Source of the DNA: Aurantiacibacter sp. MUD61 | Lineage (GTDB): Bacteria; Pseudomonadota; Alphaproteobacteria; Sphingomonadales; Sphingomonadaceae | Length of the DNA stretch: 64,000 nt | Assembly (NCBI RefSeq): GCF_027912455.1 | Contig: NZ_CP115446.1 | Location: 1,759,501-1,823,500, forward strand | Reading direction: 5' to 3' | Part shown: positions 28,012-35,641 of the stretch, in pieces | Position numbering within the stretch: the stretch's first letter is position 1 | Layout: every line of letters begins with the position of its first letter | Made by a program: the position numbers and the translations under genes | Notes under the pieces: model-generated | Seen by the model: only the letters and a program-made list of their open reading frames with translations | Database searches by the model: none | Told to the model about the DNA's origin: nothing

Positions 28012-29010
28012 ATGGCGAACATCACAACATATGGCCCGCTCGCATTGCTGCGTGCCGATCCCAGCCAGCACGTGCTGCGTTATGCCAAAGGCCGCCTCAA
28101 GGCGAGCGGCCGCGGTCTCGTTTTCTGGTTTGCGCCTGCCACTGCCAGCCTTGCCGAGGTTCCACTCGATGACCGGGAAATGACTTTCTACACCAAAGGG
28201 CGCAGCGCGGATTTCCAGGACGTCAGCGTGCAGGGCATGATCGGCTGGCACGTCGCCACGCCCGAGCAGGCCGCCGACCGCATCGATTTCACAATCGACC
28301 CGCGCAACGGCCGCTGGAACGCCCGTCCGAGCGAAAGCATCGAGACGCGCATCAGCGGCATCGCAGCGCAGGCTGTGCTCGAATATCTCGCCACGGCTCC
28401 GGTGCGCGAATTGCTCGATGCTGGTGTCGATCCCTTGCGCGACATCGTCGGCGCGGCGCTCGCAGACAATCCAGGGCTGACGCAGATCGGCGTCGAGGTG
28501 GTGAGCGTCCGTCTTGCGAATCTCGCACCCACCAGCGAACTCGAACGTGCGCTTCAGACCCCGACTTTTGAGGCGCTCCAGCAGAAGGCGGACGAGGCAA
28601 CATTCGCCCGGCGGGCGCTGGCGGTCGAGAAGGAGCGGGCAATTGCCGAGAACGAGCTGGCGACGAAGGTCGAACTGACCCGGCGGAAGAAAGTGCTCAT
28701 TGCGGAAGAGGCCGAGAACGCGCGCGATGCCGCTCGCGGTGAGGCCGAGGCGCAGATGATCGCAGCCGAAGGCGAAGCGGAGCGCATCCGCGCAGTTGAA
28801 AAGGCAAGGGCAGAGGCCGAGAAGGCGCACATGGATGTCTATCGCGACCTGCCGCCGCAGGTACTGCTTGGTCTTGCCGCGCGCGAATTCGCCGGCAAGC
28901 TGGAAAACATCGAGCAGCTCAATGTGACGCCCGACATGCTTGCCCAACTGGCGCGCGAGTTTGCCGGGGCGAAAGCCGGGACGAGGCCCGCTTCGGTAAT
29001 CGAGGGCTAA
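28012..29010 (+). CDS. SPFH/band-7 domain protein without membrane anchor
   Basis: A 332-residue protein. An SPFH/prohibitin-like domain covers about residues 20-180 (GRGLVFWFAPATASLAEVPLD, SVQGMIGWHVATPEQA, IGVEVVSVRLANLAP). A long Ala/Glu-rich coiled coil follows at about 185-275 (GEAEAQMIAAEGEAERIRAV). There is no N-terminal hydrophobic anchor, unlike most flotillin or prohibitin relatives, so it may be cytosolic. It lies 12 bases after the NrtR-like gene and 4 bases before the NAD-kinase-like gene. Confidence 0.85.
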   Translation: MANITTYGPLALLRADPSQHVLRYAKGRLKASGRGLVFWFAPATASLAEVPLDDREMTFYTKGRSADFQDVSVQGMIGWHVATPEQAADRIDFTIDPRNGRWNARPSESIETRISGIAAQAVLEYLATAPVRELLDAGVDPLRDIVGAALADNPGLTQIGVEVVSVRLANLAPTSELERALQTPTFEALQQKADEATFARRALAVEKERAIAENELATKVELTRRKKVLIAEEAENARDAARGEAEAQMIAAEGEAERIRAVEKARAEAEKAHMDVYRDLPPQVLLGLAAREFAGKLENIEQLNVTPDMLAQLAREFAGAKAGTRPASVIEG

Positions 29011-29014
29011 GGCG

Positions 29015-29908
29015 ATGGAGGCGCTTCCGCCACGCGCGGTCTTTGTCACCCGCCCGTCAGAATACGAGCACCTGATCGCACGCCATGCCACGCGCGATCA
29101 GGTGCGCTTCTTCCTCGAACAGCGCGGACATACCCTTGCGGAGGTTGAAGCCCGTCACGCGCTGCAGGAAAGCGCAATTGCCGCAGCCCATGCAGCCTTG
29201 CCGGGTGAGTGGCGGTACGCCGACGTCCGGCGCGAAGATCTTGATCGATTCCTGTTTACGCCGGAGGACCTTGTCGTAGCAGTAGGGCAGGACGGACTAG
29301 TGCCCAATGTCGCCAAGTACCTAAGCGGACAGAAGGTCATTGGCATCAATACCGATCCCGGGCGCAACGACGGGGTGCTGGTGCGCTTCACCGTTAATCA
29401 TCTCGACGGTTTGTTTGAACGGGCGTGGCATGCCGATGCACAGATCGAGGCGCGGACGATGGCTGAAGCGAAGCTCGATTCAGGCGATCGGCTGGTAGCG
29501 TTGAACGAGCTCTTTATCGGTCATCGGAGCCATCAATCGGCACGCTACTTCATCGCCGATGATGGGCGGGGCGAGGAACAGAGCAGCAGCGGACTGATTG
29601 TTGCAACCGGTACAGGGGCGACCGGCTGGGCACGCTCGATCATGCTGGCTACGGGGGCAGATCTGCAACTCGCCCCGACACAGACAGCGCTGGGGTGGTT
29701 CGTTCGTGAACTCTTTCCCAGTGTTGCCACGGGCACCAGCATGCGGCGCGGCGTGCTGACGAACGATACGCTGCGGATCACCAGCCATATGAACGATGGC
29801 GGAGTAGTCTTCGCCGACGGGATGGAGGCCGATTTCCTCCAGTTTGGCTGGGGGCGAAAGCTCGAAGTCGGCGTGGCAAGTGAGAAGCTGAACCTCGTCA
29901 CGGCCTGA
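29015..29908 (+). CDS. Divergent ATP-NAD kinase-like protein
   Basis: A 297-residue protein resembling NAD kinase. The nucleotide motif GGDGT appears as VGQDGLVPN, keeping the catalytic Asp but changing the second Gly. The NE motif is kept in ALNELFIGH, and the C-terminal Gly-rich NAD site reads IVATGTGATGWARSI. It starts 4 bases after the SPFH gene. The altered motif leaves activity uncertain. It may make NADP, or sense or phosphorylate a related nucleotide. Confidence 0.75.
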   Translation: MEALPPRAVFVTRPSEYEHLIARHATRDQVRFFLEQRGHTLAEVEARHALQESAIAAAHAALPGEWRYADVRREDLDRFLFTPEDLVVAVGQDGLVPNVAKYLSGQKVIGINTDPGRNDGVLVRFTVNHLDGLFERAWHADAQIEARTMAEAKLDSGDRLVALNELFIGHRSHQSARYFIADDGRGEEQSSSGLIVATGTGATGWARSIMLATGADLQLAPTQTALGWFVRELFPSVATGTSMRRGVLTNDTLRITSHMNDGGVVFADGMEADFLQFGWGRKLEVGVASEKLNLVTA

Positions 29909-30021
29909 TCGCCTGTCGCTTACTTGGGCAGACCCAAGCCAAGAAAAATAGCATCCGGCGTAACCACTTCAGCGTTGCGCACGAAATGTCGGGTCACCAA
30001 ACCCATTTCGGAGCTCACCCC

Positions 30022-30417
30022 ATGTCCAAGTTCAAGTCCCTTATACTCGCAATTGCGGCACTCTTCGTAGCTGTTCCCATGGCCGCTGTGGCCCAGCCCA
30101 CGTGGACCCAATATTCGCAAAGCGCCTTCGAGGCCGCGCAGGCTGAAGGCCGCACCATCGTGGTCAACGTTCACGCCGACTGGTGCCCAACCTGCCGCGC
30201 GCAGGCGCCGATCCTCGAAGATTTGCGCAATGACGAACGTCTTGCCAATGCGGTCTTCATCCGCGTCGATTACGACAACGATAGCGCTTTCCTGCGCGCC
30301 CACCGCATTCCGCGTCAGTCCACCATTCTGGTGTTCAACGGCAGCGAAGAAGCTGGACGTTCGATCGCCGAAACCAATCGCGATCGCCTGCGCTCTTTCG
30401 TGCTCGGCAATATCTGA
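30022..30417 (+). CDS. Periplasmic thioredoxin-fold protein
   Basis: A 131-residue secreted thioredoxin. The signal peptide MSKFKSLILAIAALFVAVPMAAVAQ is cleaved after AVAQ. The redox motif is WCPTC with the preceding HAD. The fold continues through VFIRVDYDNDSAFL and the cis-Pro segment HRIPRQSTILVF. It lies 36 bases before a CcdA-like gene, which would supply electrons. ATG 30022 gives a proper signal peptide; an upstream in-frame ATG is not needed. Confidence 0.88.
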   Translation: MSKFKSLILAIAALFVAVPMAAVAQPTWTQYSQSAFEAAQAEGRTIVVNVHADWCPTCRAQAPILEDLRNDERLANAVFIRVDYDNDSAFLRAHRIPRQSTILVFNGSEEAGRSIAETNRDRLRSFVLGNI

Positions 30418-30453
30418 CGCGCTTTCGCAAACGTCCTGACAGAGCTCAGCATC

Positions 30454-31173
30454 ATGATCAGCAGCATCGCTCTCGCATTCCTCGCCGGCCTGGTGACGAT
30501 CCTCAACCCTTGCGTCCTTCCGCTCGTTCCGATCATCATCGCCACAGCCCTGGGCAAAAGCAAAATGGGACCAGTAGCATTGGCCGCGGGATTGGTGCTG
30601 AGTTTTTCCGTCTTCGGCCTGCTGGTGCTTGCCTTCGGCTTTTCGGTTGGCGTGGATGAGCGGGTCGTCCGAACGGCGGCGGGTGGTCTGCTGGTCGTTG
30701 CGGGGGGAGTGATGCTCATGCCACGCGCGCAAATGGCGCTCAGCGCAGCAGCCGCGCCGATAACCAGCGCAGGCCAGCGGATGCTCGGCCGCACCAGCGG
30801 TGAAGGCGCCGTCGGCCAGTTCATGGTCGGAGGTTTGTTCGGCCTAGTCTGGGCGCCATGCGTTGGACCGACCCTGGGCATTGCAATCGCGGCTGCGGCG
30901 CAGGGTGAAAACCTCCTCAGCGCTTTCGGTATCTTTCTGGTTTTCGGCCTAGGCGTGGCGACATCCATCCTCGCTTTCGCCTATGGCTCGCGCAAGGCGC
31001 TGGGGCAGCGCAGCAAATCACTGCAATCGCTCGCCAAATATGCAAAGCCCATGTTCGGCGGAGCAGTGCTTGTCGTGGGGCTCATGGTCCTGACAGGTTT
31101 CGACAAAATGATCGAAATCTGGGCGCTCAATCACATGCCGCAATCGCTGGTAGAATTCACGACCCGTTTTTGA
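30454..31173 (+). CDS. CcdA/DsbD-beta-type thiol electron transporter
   Basis: A 239-residue six-span inner-membrane protein. The two Cys-containing motifs of CcdA are clear: LNPCVLPLVPIIIATALG near the N-terminus and WAPCVGPTLG in the fourth span. The protein passes electrons from cytosolic thioredoxin to periplasmic partners. The adjacent secreted CPTC thioredoxin is its probable partner. Confidence 0.9.
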   Translation: MISSIALAFLAGLVTILNPCVLPLVPIIIATALGKSKMGPVALAAGLVLSFSVFGLLVLAFGFSVGVDERVVRTAAGGLLVVAGGVMLMPRAQMALSAAAAPITSAGQRMLGRTSGEGAVGQFMVGGLFGLVWAPCVGPTLGIAIAAAAQGENLLSAFGIFLVFGLGVATSILAFAYGSRKALGQRSKSLQSLAKYAKPMFGGAVLVVGLMVLTGFDKMIEIWALNHMPQSLVEFTTRF

Positions 31174-31274
31174 GCCGGATCTTTCAGCTTACCGAAAGAG
31201 CGTTTGCGTATCTGCAAATTTGGCGGGCGTGCTTTTGTTCGACATTGCTGCGTGAGTTCGACTAAGCAAAGCCC

Positions 31275-32027
31275 ATGTCCTTGATCCTGATTACCGGCGC
31301 AATGACGGCAGGATTTGTCGCCATTCACATTTTCATAGGATGTCTAGCGTTTTTGCAAAAGCGGCCGCGCAGTCGCTGGTTGTCCTTCGCAGGCGGAGTG
31401 TCGGTCGCTTGGGTGTTTCTGCACGTGCTACCGGAAATTGCTCTGCATCGCGGAGAGTTCGCTGACTCTTTGGAAGTGACGCCCCTTTTTGCAGAGACCG
31501 TTGTCTACGGCCTCGCGTTGTTTGGGCTCACAGTATTCTACGGGCTGGAGCGGATGGTTCGCACGAGCCACGATGCCAACCGTGCTGCGGGACTGGCTGC
31601 GCGCATGGGGAAGTCGGTGCTCTTCCTGCACCTTGCATTGTTCGGGCTGTTGAATCTGCTTGTCGCCTACCTTCTCAATCATCGCGAGAGTGACGACAAT
31701 TTATGGTCTTTAGCTTCGTATTTTCTCGCTATCTCCCTCCACCTCTTGGTTCTGGATTTTGATGCGCGGCAGGATCATCCGGAGGCATATGATCGATATG
31801 GTCGTTGGGTGCTTGTTGCGTTGACGGTCTTTGGTTGGGTGCTCGGCTTGCAAGTGGTTTTGCCAGACGTCTTCATCGGCTGCTTGTTCGCATTTCTCGC
31901 AGGTGCGATCATATTGAGTGTCCTGAAGGAAGAACTGCCGGAAGATGGAAATAGCGCTTTCCTGCCATTTCTCGCAGGAACCTCACTCTTCGCTTTCCTT
32001 GCTTTGGTTGAAAAGCACTTGGCCTGA
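31275..32027 (+). CDS. Multi-span membrane protein (ZIP-like segments)
   Basis: A 250-residue protein with about eight hydrophobic spans. Motifs FLHVLPEI near residue 49 and a C-terminal LKEELPEDGNSAFLPFL resemble metal-site segments of ZIP transporters, but the classical ZIP HEIPHE pair is not obvious. The sequence is less GC-rich than its neighbours in places. Function is unassigned; metal transport is one possibility. Confidence 0.6.
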   Translation: MSLILITGAMTAGFVAIHIFIGCLAFLQKRPRSRWLSFAGGVSVAWVFLHVLPEIALHRGEFADSLEVTPLFAETVVYGLALFGLTVFYGLERMVRTSHDANRAAGLAARMGKSVLFLHLALFGLLNLLVAYLLNHRESDDNLWSLASYFLAISLHLLVLDFDARQDHPEAYDRYGRWVLVALTVFGWVLGLQVVLPDVFIGCLFAFLAGAIILSVLKEELPEDGNSAFLPFLAGTSLFAFLALVEKHLA

Positions 32028-32105
32028 CGGCTTTATGGCAATCCGCCCGGAGGATTCGTGCCCCTTCGCGTGGGAACGAGTCATATCGCATCCTGTTTAA
32101 TTGAC

Positions 32106-32603
32106 ATGAAAACTAAAGTCGCTGTTCTGTCAGTCTGTATTCTCGCAATGACGGGATGCGCAAATCCTCAACCCACCTCGGACGATCCGGCGGAGCCACC
32201 TGCACTTCCGGCAGACAGCCAGGCGGAGAGTGTTGCGCCTGATGCCAATAATGAAGCGGCGGGATCAGAAGACGAAGCGCGCGCCGACGCTGGCGCTTTG
32301 CGGGACACGATCCCCGAAAGATTTCACGGGCGGTGGGCAGAAAGCCTTGATCACTGCGAAACCCGCGGCCACCAGCGCTACGATATCGGTGCGCGCGAAA
32401 TCGGCTTTTTCGAAAGCACCGGTATCGTTCAGAACGTTCGCGCGGATGGCGATTACGCCGCAGCTACGGTCAGTGAGCAATATGGCGATGCACCGCCTTC
32501 CGAATACGCATTCTACATGGCCATCGAAGACGCGGATACGATGCGTGTCCGCTACGATGACCGGCCACGTTTCCGCATCTATCGCTGCGACGCAAACGAT
32601 TGA
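32106..32603 (+). CDS. Lipoprotein of unknown function
   Basis: A 165-residue predicted lipoprotein. A hydrophobic signal ends in the lipobox MTGC at residues 16-19. A Pro/Ala/Glu-rich linker follows to about residue 75. The C-terminal domain begins at IPERFHGRWAESLDHCETRGHQ and contains two Cys that could pair. The start at 32106 (MKTKVAVL) gives a clean lipoprotein signal. The upstream gene is unrelated. Confidence 0.7.
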   Translation: MKTKVAVLSVCILAMTGCANPQPTSDDPAEPPALPADSQAESVAPDANNEAAGSEDEARADAGALRDTIPERFHGRWAESLDHCETRGHQRYDIGAREIGFFESTGIVQNVRADGDYAAATVSEQYGDAPPSEYAFYMAIEDADTMRVRYDDRPRFRIYRCDAND

Positions 32604-32701
32604 ACGGATTTTCCGCTGCACGCGGGTTTTGCTAGGAAGACGAAGTCCTTACAAATTCACAATTATAAAAACGCTCGGGTCGCTCCAGACAGGAGACTTC
32701 G

Positions 32702-33424
32702 ATGAGCGATACAAGAATTGGACAGTTCGACGGCAAGCCACTGGTCTACGATCGGAGCGCGCCAAGTCATTACGGGGTCGGCGGAGTGCCGACCAAGCCT
32801 TACATCAATGCTGAATTTGCCAAGCAGTGCGAGAAATGCTTCGCGGAGCTGTTTTCATTTATGGATAAGCACGCAGGACTGGTGGTGGAGTCGATCCTGA
32901 CCGGCGGCGTCAGCCGCGCGGGCATGGGAACGAGCCTCCATCACAAGAACCGCGCGTTCGACCTCGATGCCTTTCTGTTCGCCGACGGATCGAACTGGGT
33001 CGCCACCACTTTCCCGCAGCGCCCGCAATTGTATCTCGGGATCGAAGCGATCCTGCGACGGCATTTCGGGACCGTCCTCAGCTACGATTACAATGCCGCG
33101 CACCGCGATCACTTCCATTTCGACAATGGCACGAATGTCGGCTTCAAGCAGTCGGCGAAAAGCCACGTGATCTTCATCCAGAACGTCCTCACATTCGTCT
33201 ACCAGATCCCGGCCGGCCGCGATGGCGTGTGGGGGCCGGAGACGGAGCGCGAGGTGACAGCACTGCGCAAACAGCTCGAAATCGGTCCGTTTTCAACCAA
33301 GTCGAACTGGTTGGAGTTCCTGTCGACTGCCGCGAAAGCCGCGTTCGAGCTGGAGGCCGGCAAGGTCGGTGACCTCGAGCCGCTAGAGCCGCTGGTCTGC
33401 GAATGTTGCGGAAGGCCGTTCTAG
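32702..33424 (+). CDS. Extensin-like/M15-type peptidase-domain protein
   Basis: A 240-residue protein with no signal peptide. Zinc ligands of the M15 (D-Ala-D-Ala carboxypeptidase-like, extensin C-terminal) fold are visible: HHKNRAFDLDAF (H-x6-D) and HRDHFHFDNG (HxH). A short helical region with DGVWGPETEREVTALRKQ resembles a peptidoglycan-binding motif. The C-terminus ends CECCGRPF, a small Cys cluster. Lack of a signal suggests it acts in the cytosol or is released by lysis. Confidence 0.7.
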   Translation: MSDTRIGQFDGKPLVYDRSAPSHYGVGGVPTKPYINAEFAKQCEKCFAELFSFMDKHAGLVVESILTGGVSRAGMGTSLHHKNRAFDLDAFLFADGSNWVATTFPQRPQLYLGIEAILRRHFGTVLSYDYNAAHRDHFHFDNGTNVGFKQSAKSHVIFIQNVLTFVYQIPAGRDGVWGPETEREVTALRKQLEIGPFSTKSNWLEFLSTAAKAAFELEAGKVGDLEPLEPLVCECCGRPF

Positions 33425-33449
33425 GGCCTGGACCGCCGCATCCGCCCGT

Positions 33450-35288
33450 TCAGTCGGCATTCGCCCGCTTGGCGCGCTTGCGTTCATGCGGGTCGAGGTG
33501 AAGCTTGCGCAGGCGGATGTTCTCCGGCGTTACTTCCACGATCTCGTCATCACCGATGTAGGCGATCGCCTGCTCCAACGTCATCTTGCGCGGCGGGGTC
33601 AGGCGGATGCCTTCATCCTTGCCGCTGGCGCGGAAGTTGGTGAGCTGCTTAGACTTGAGCGGGTTCACCTCGAGATCTTCGGGCTTGGCGTTCTCGCCGA
33701 TGATCATGCCCTGATAGAGCTTCTCACCCGGTGAAACGAACAGCACGCCGCGTTCCTCGATGGTGTTGAGCGCATAGGCCATGGCTTCGCCCTGTTCCAT
33801 GCTGATCAGCACGCCGTTCTGGCGACCTTCGATCTTGCCCTTGTAGGGGCCATAGCTGTCGAACAGGCGGTTCATGATGCCCGTGCCGCGCGTGTCGGAC
33901 AGGAATTCGCCGTGATAGCCGATGAGACCGCGTGACGGCGCGACGAAGGTCAGGCGCGTCTTGCCGCCGCCGCTGGGGCGCATTTCAGTCATCTCGGCCT
34001 TACGCTTTGCCATCTTCTCGACGACGGTGCCCGAAAATTCATCGTCCACATCGACGACGACGGTTTCATACGGCTCCAGACGCTCGCCATTCTCTTCGCG
34101 ATAGAGAACGCGCGGGCGACTGATCGAAAGTTCGAAGCCTTCGCGGCGCATGGTTTCGATGAGCACGCCGAGCTGCAATTCGCCGCGGCCCGCAACTTCG
34201 AAAGCATCCTTGCCGGCGCTTTCGGTGATGCGGATAGCGACATTGCCTTCGGCTTCACGCTCCAGGCGGTCACGGATCACGCGGCTCTGCACCTTGTCGC
34301 CTTCACGGCCCGCATAGGGGCTGTCGTTGACGGCGAATGTCATGCTGAGCGTCGGCGGATCGATTTCCTGCGCGTGGATCGGAACCGAGACGCTGGGGCT
34401 TGCGAGCGTGTTCGATACGGTCGCATCGGTGAGACCCGCGATAGCGACGATATCACCGGCCTTGGCGTGCAGCACAGGCTCACGCTCGAGACCATTATAG
34501 GCGAAAACCTTGGTAGCGCGGCCGACTTCGACGACCTTGCCGTTCACGTCGAGCGCGTGGATCGGCATGCCGGTTTCCAGACGTCCGCTTTCGATGCGGC
34601 CGGTCAGGATACGGCCGAGGAAGGCATCGCGGTCGAGCAGCGTCGCCAGCATGGCGAACTCGCCATCGGGATCGAGATCGGGCTCGGGCACGTGGCTCAC
34701 GATGAGATTGAAGAGCGGCAGCAGATCGCCTTCGCGCGCTTCGGGGTCTTCGCTGGCATAGCCATTGCGGCCCGATGCGTAGAGAACAGGGAAGTCGAGC
34801 TGCTCGTCATTCGCATCGAGATTGACGAACAGATCGAATACTTCGTCCAGAACTTCGCTCGCGCGGGCGTCCTGGCGATCGATCTTGTTGACGACCACGA
34901 TGGGCTTGAGGCCAAGGCCAAGCGCCTTGCCGGTCACGAATTTGGTCTGCGGCATCGGGCCTTCGGCAGCGTCCACAAGCAGGATGACGCCATCGACCAT
35001 GCTCAGGATGCGCTCCACCTCGGCGCCGAAATCGGCGTGGCCGGGCGTATCGACGATATTGATACGATAGGAATGCTGGCCGCCTTCCGGCTTCCACTCG
35101 ACACTGGTCGGCTTGGCGAGAATGGTGATCCCGCGTTCCTGCTCCAGCTCATTGCTGTCCATCGCCCGTTCTTCCACGCGCTGGTTTTCGCGGAAAGTGC
35201 CGGACTGGCGGAAGAGCTGATCGACAAGAGTGGTCTTGCCATGGTCGACGTGGGCGATGATCGCCACGTTGCGAAGGGGGGCGGACAT
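33450..35288 (-). CDS. typA: Ribosome-binding translational GTPase BipA/TypA
   Basis: A 612-residue translational GTPase acting in ribosome assembly and stress. The G domain has [24 protein letters not shown] and [14 protein letters not shown]-like domains and the BipA C-terminal domain follow ([35 protein letters not shown]). The ATG at 35288 gives [18 protein letters not shown], the family N-terminus; a longer upstream frame is not supported. Confidence 0.97.
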   Translation of the reverse strand: MSAPLRNVAIIAHVDHGKTTLVDQLFRQSGTFRENQRVEERAMDSNELEQERGITILAKPTSVEWKPEGGQHSYRINIVDTPGHADFGAEVERILSMVDGVILLVDAAEGPMPQTKFVTGKALGLGLKPIVVVNKIDRQDARASEVLDEVFDLFVNLDANDEQLDFPVLYASGRNGYASEDPEAREGDLLPLFNLIVSHVPEPDLDPDGEFAMLATLLDRDAFLGRILTGRIESGRLETGMPIHALDVNGKVVEVGRATKVFAYNGLEREPVLHAKAGDIVAIAGLTDATVSNTLASPSVSVPIHAQEIDPPTLSMTFAVNDSPYAGREGDKVQSRVIRDRLEREAEGNVAIRITESAGKDAFEVAGRGELQLGVLIETMRREGFELSISRPRVLYREENGERLEPYETVVVDVDDEFSGTVVEKMAKRKAEMTEMRPSGGGKTRLTFVAPSRGLIGYHGEFLSDTRGTGIMNRLFDSYGPYKGKIEGRQNGVLISMEQGEAMAYALNTIEERGVLFVSPGEKLYQGMIIGENAKPEDLEVNPLKSKQLTNFRASGKDEGIRLTPPRKMTLEQAIAYIGDDEIVEVTPENIRLRKLHLDPHERKRAKRANAD

Positions 35289-35641
35289 TATGCGGTTTTC
35301 CTGTGTATGGGCAGGCAGCCAACAATGCTGCACCTGCGAATTGGCGCGCCTCTAGCCTATGCGGGCGCGGGGGGCAAGTTGTGTGGCTTCACGCCCTATT
35401 TACGCATGCGTATGCGCACGCGGCGCTTCGTGTGGCAAGGCTGCCTTACGTATAGGTCAGGTTGCTAACTGTTGCGCCAATGATACAGGTATCATGACAT
35501 CTCGGGGATGACGCGCGAAGTGGAATTGTCGGAAACATTTGCGCCGAGTAACAACAATCGACTAATTCAGGTCGCTGAAGGACAGGGGTTTATCGCCAAA
35601 ACGGCGAAAATTCCCATCCTGAGGGAGAGATGGAGAATTCA
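35289..35641. other. 353-base intergenic region between typA and the TonB receptor
   Basis: The region holds the divergent upstream sequences of typA and the receptor. It contains a palindrome at 35480-35495 and the ribosome binding site GGAG at 35632-35635 for the receptor. I see no tRNA, terminator or convincing short gene. Confidence 0.7.
35480..35495. promoter_or_regulatory. 16-bp near-palindrome ATGATAC-AG-GTATCAT
   Basis: Perfect 7-base arms around a 2-base centre lie 147 bases before the TonB receptor start. The symmetry suits a dimeric repressor or activator that controls the receptor. No regulator gene is adjacent. Confidence 0.5.
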
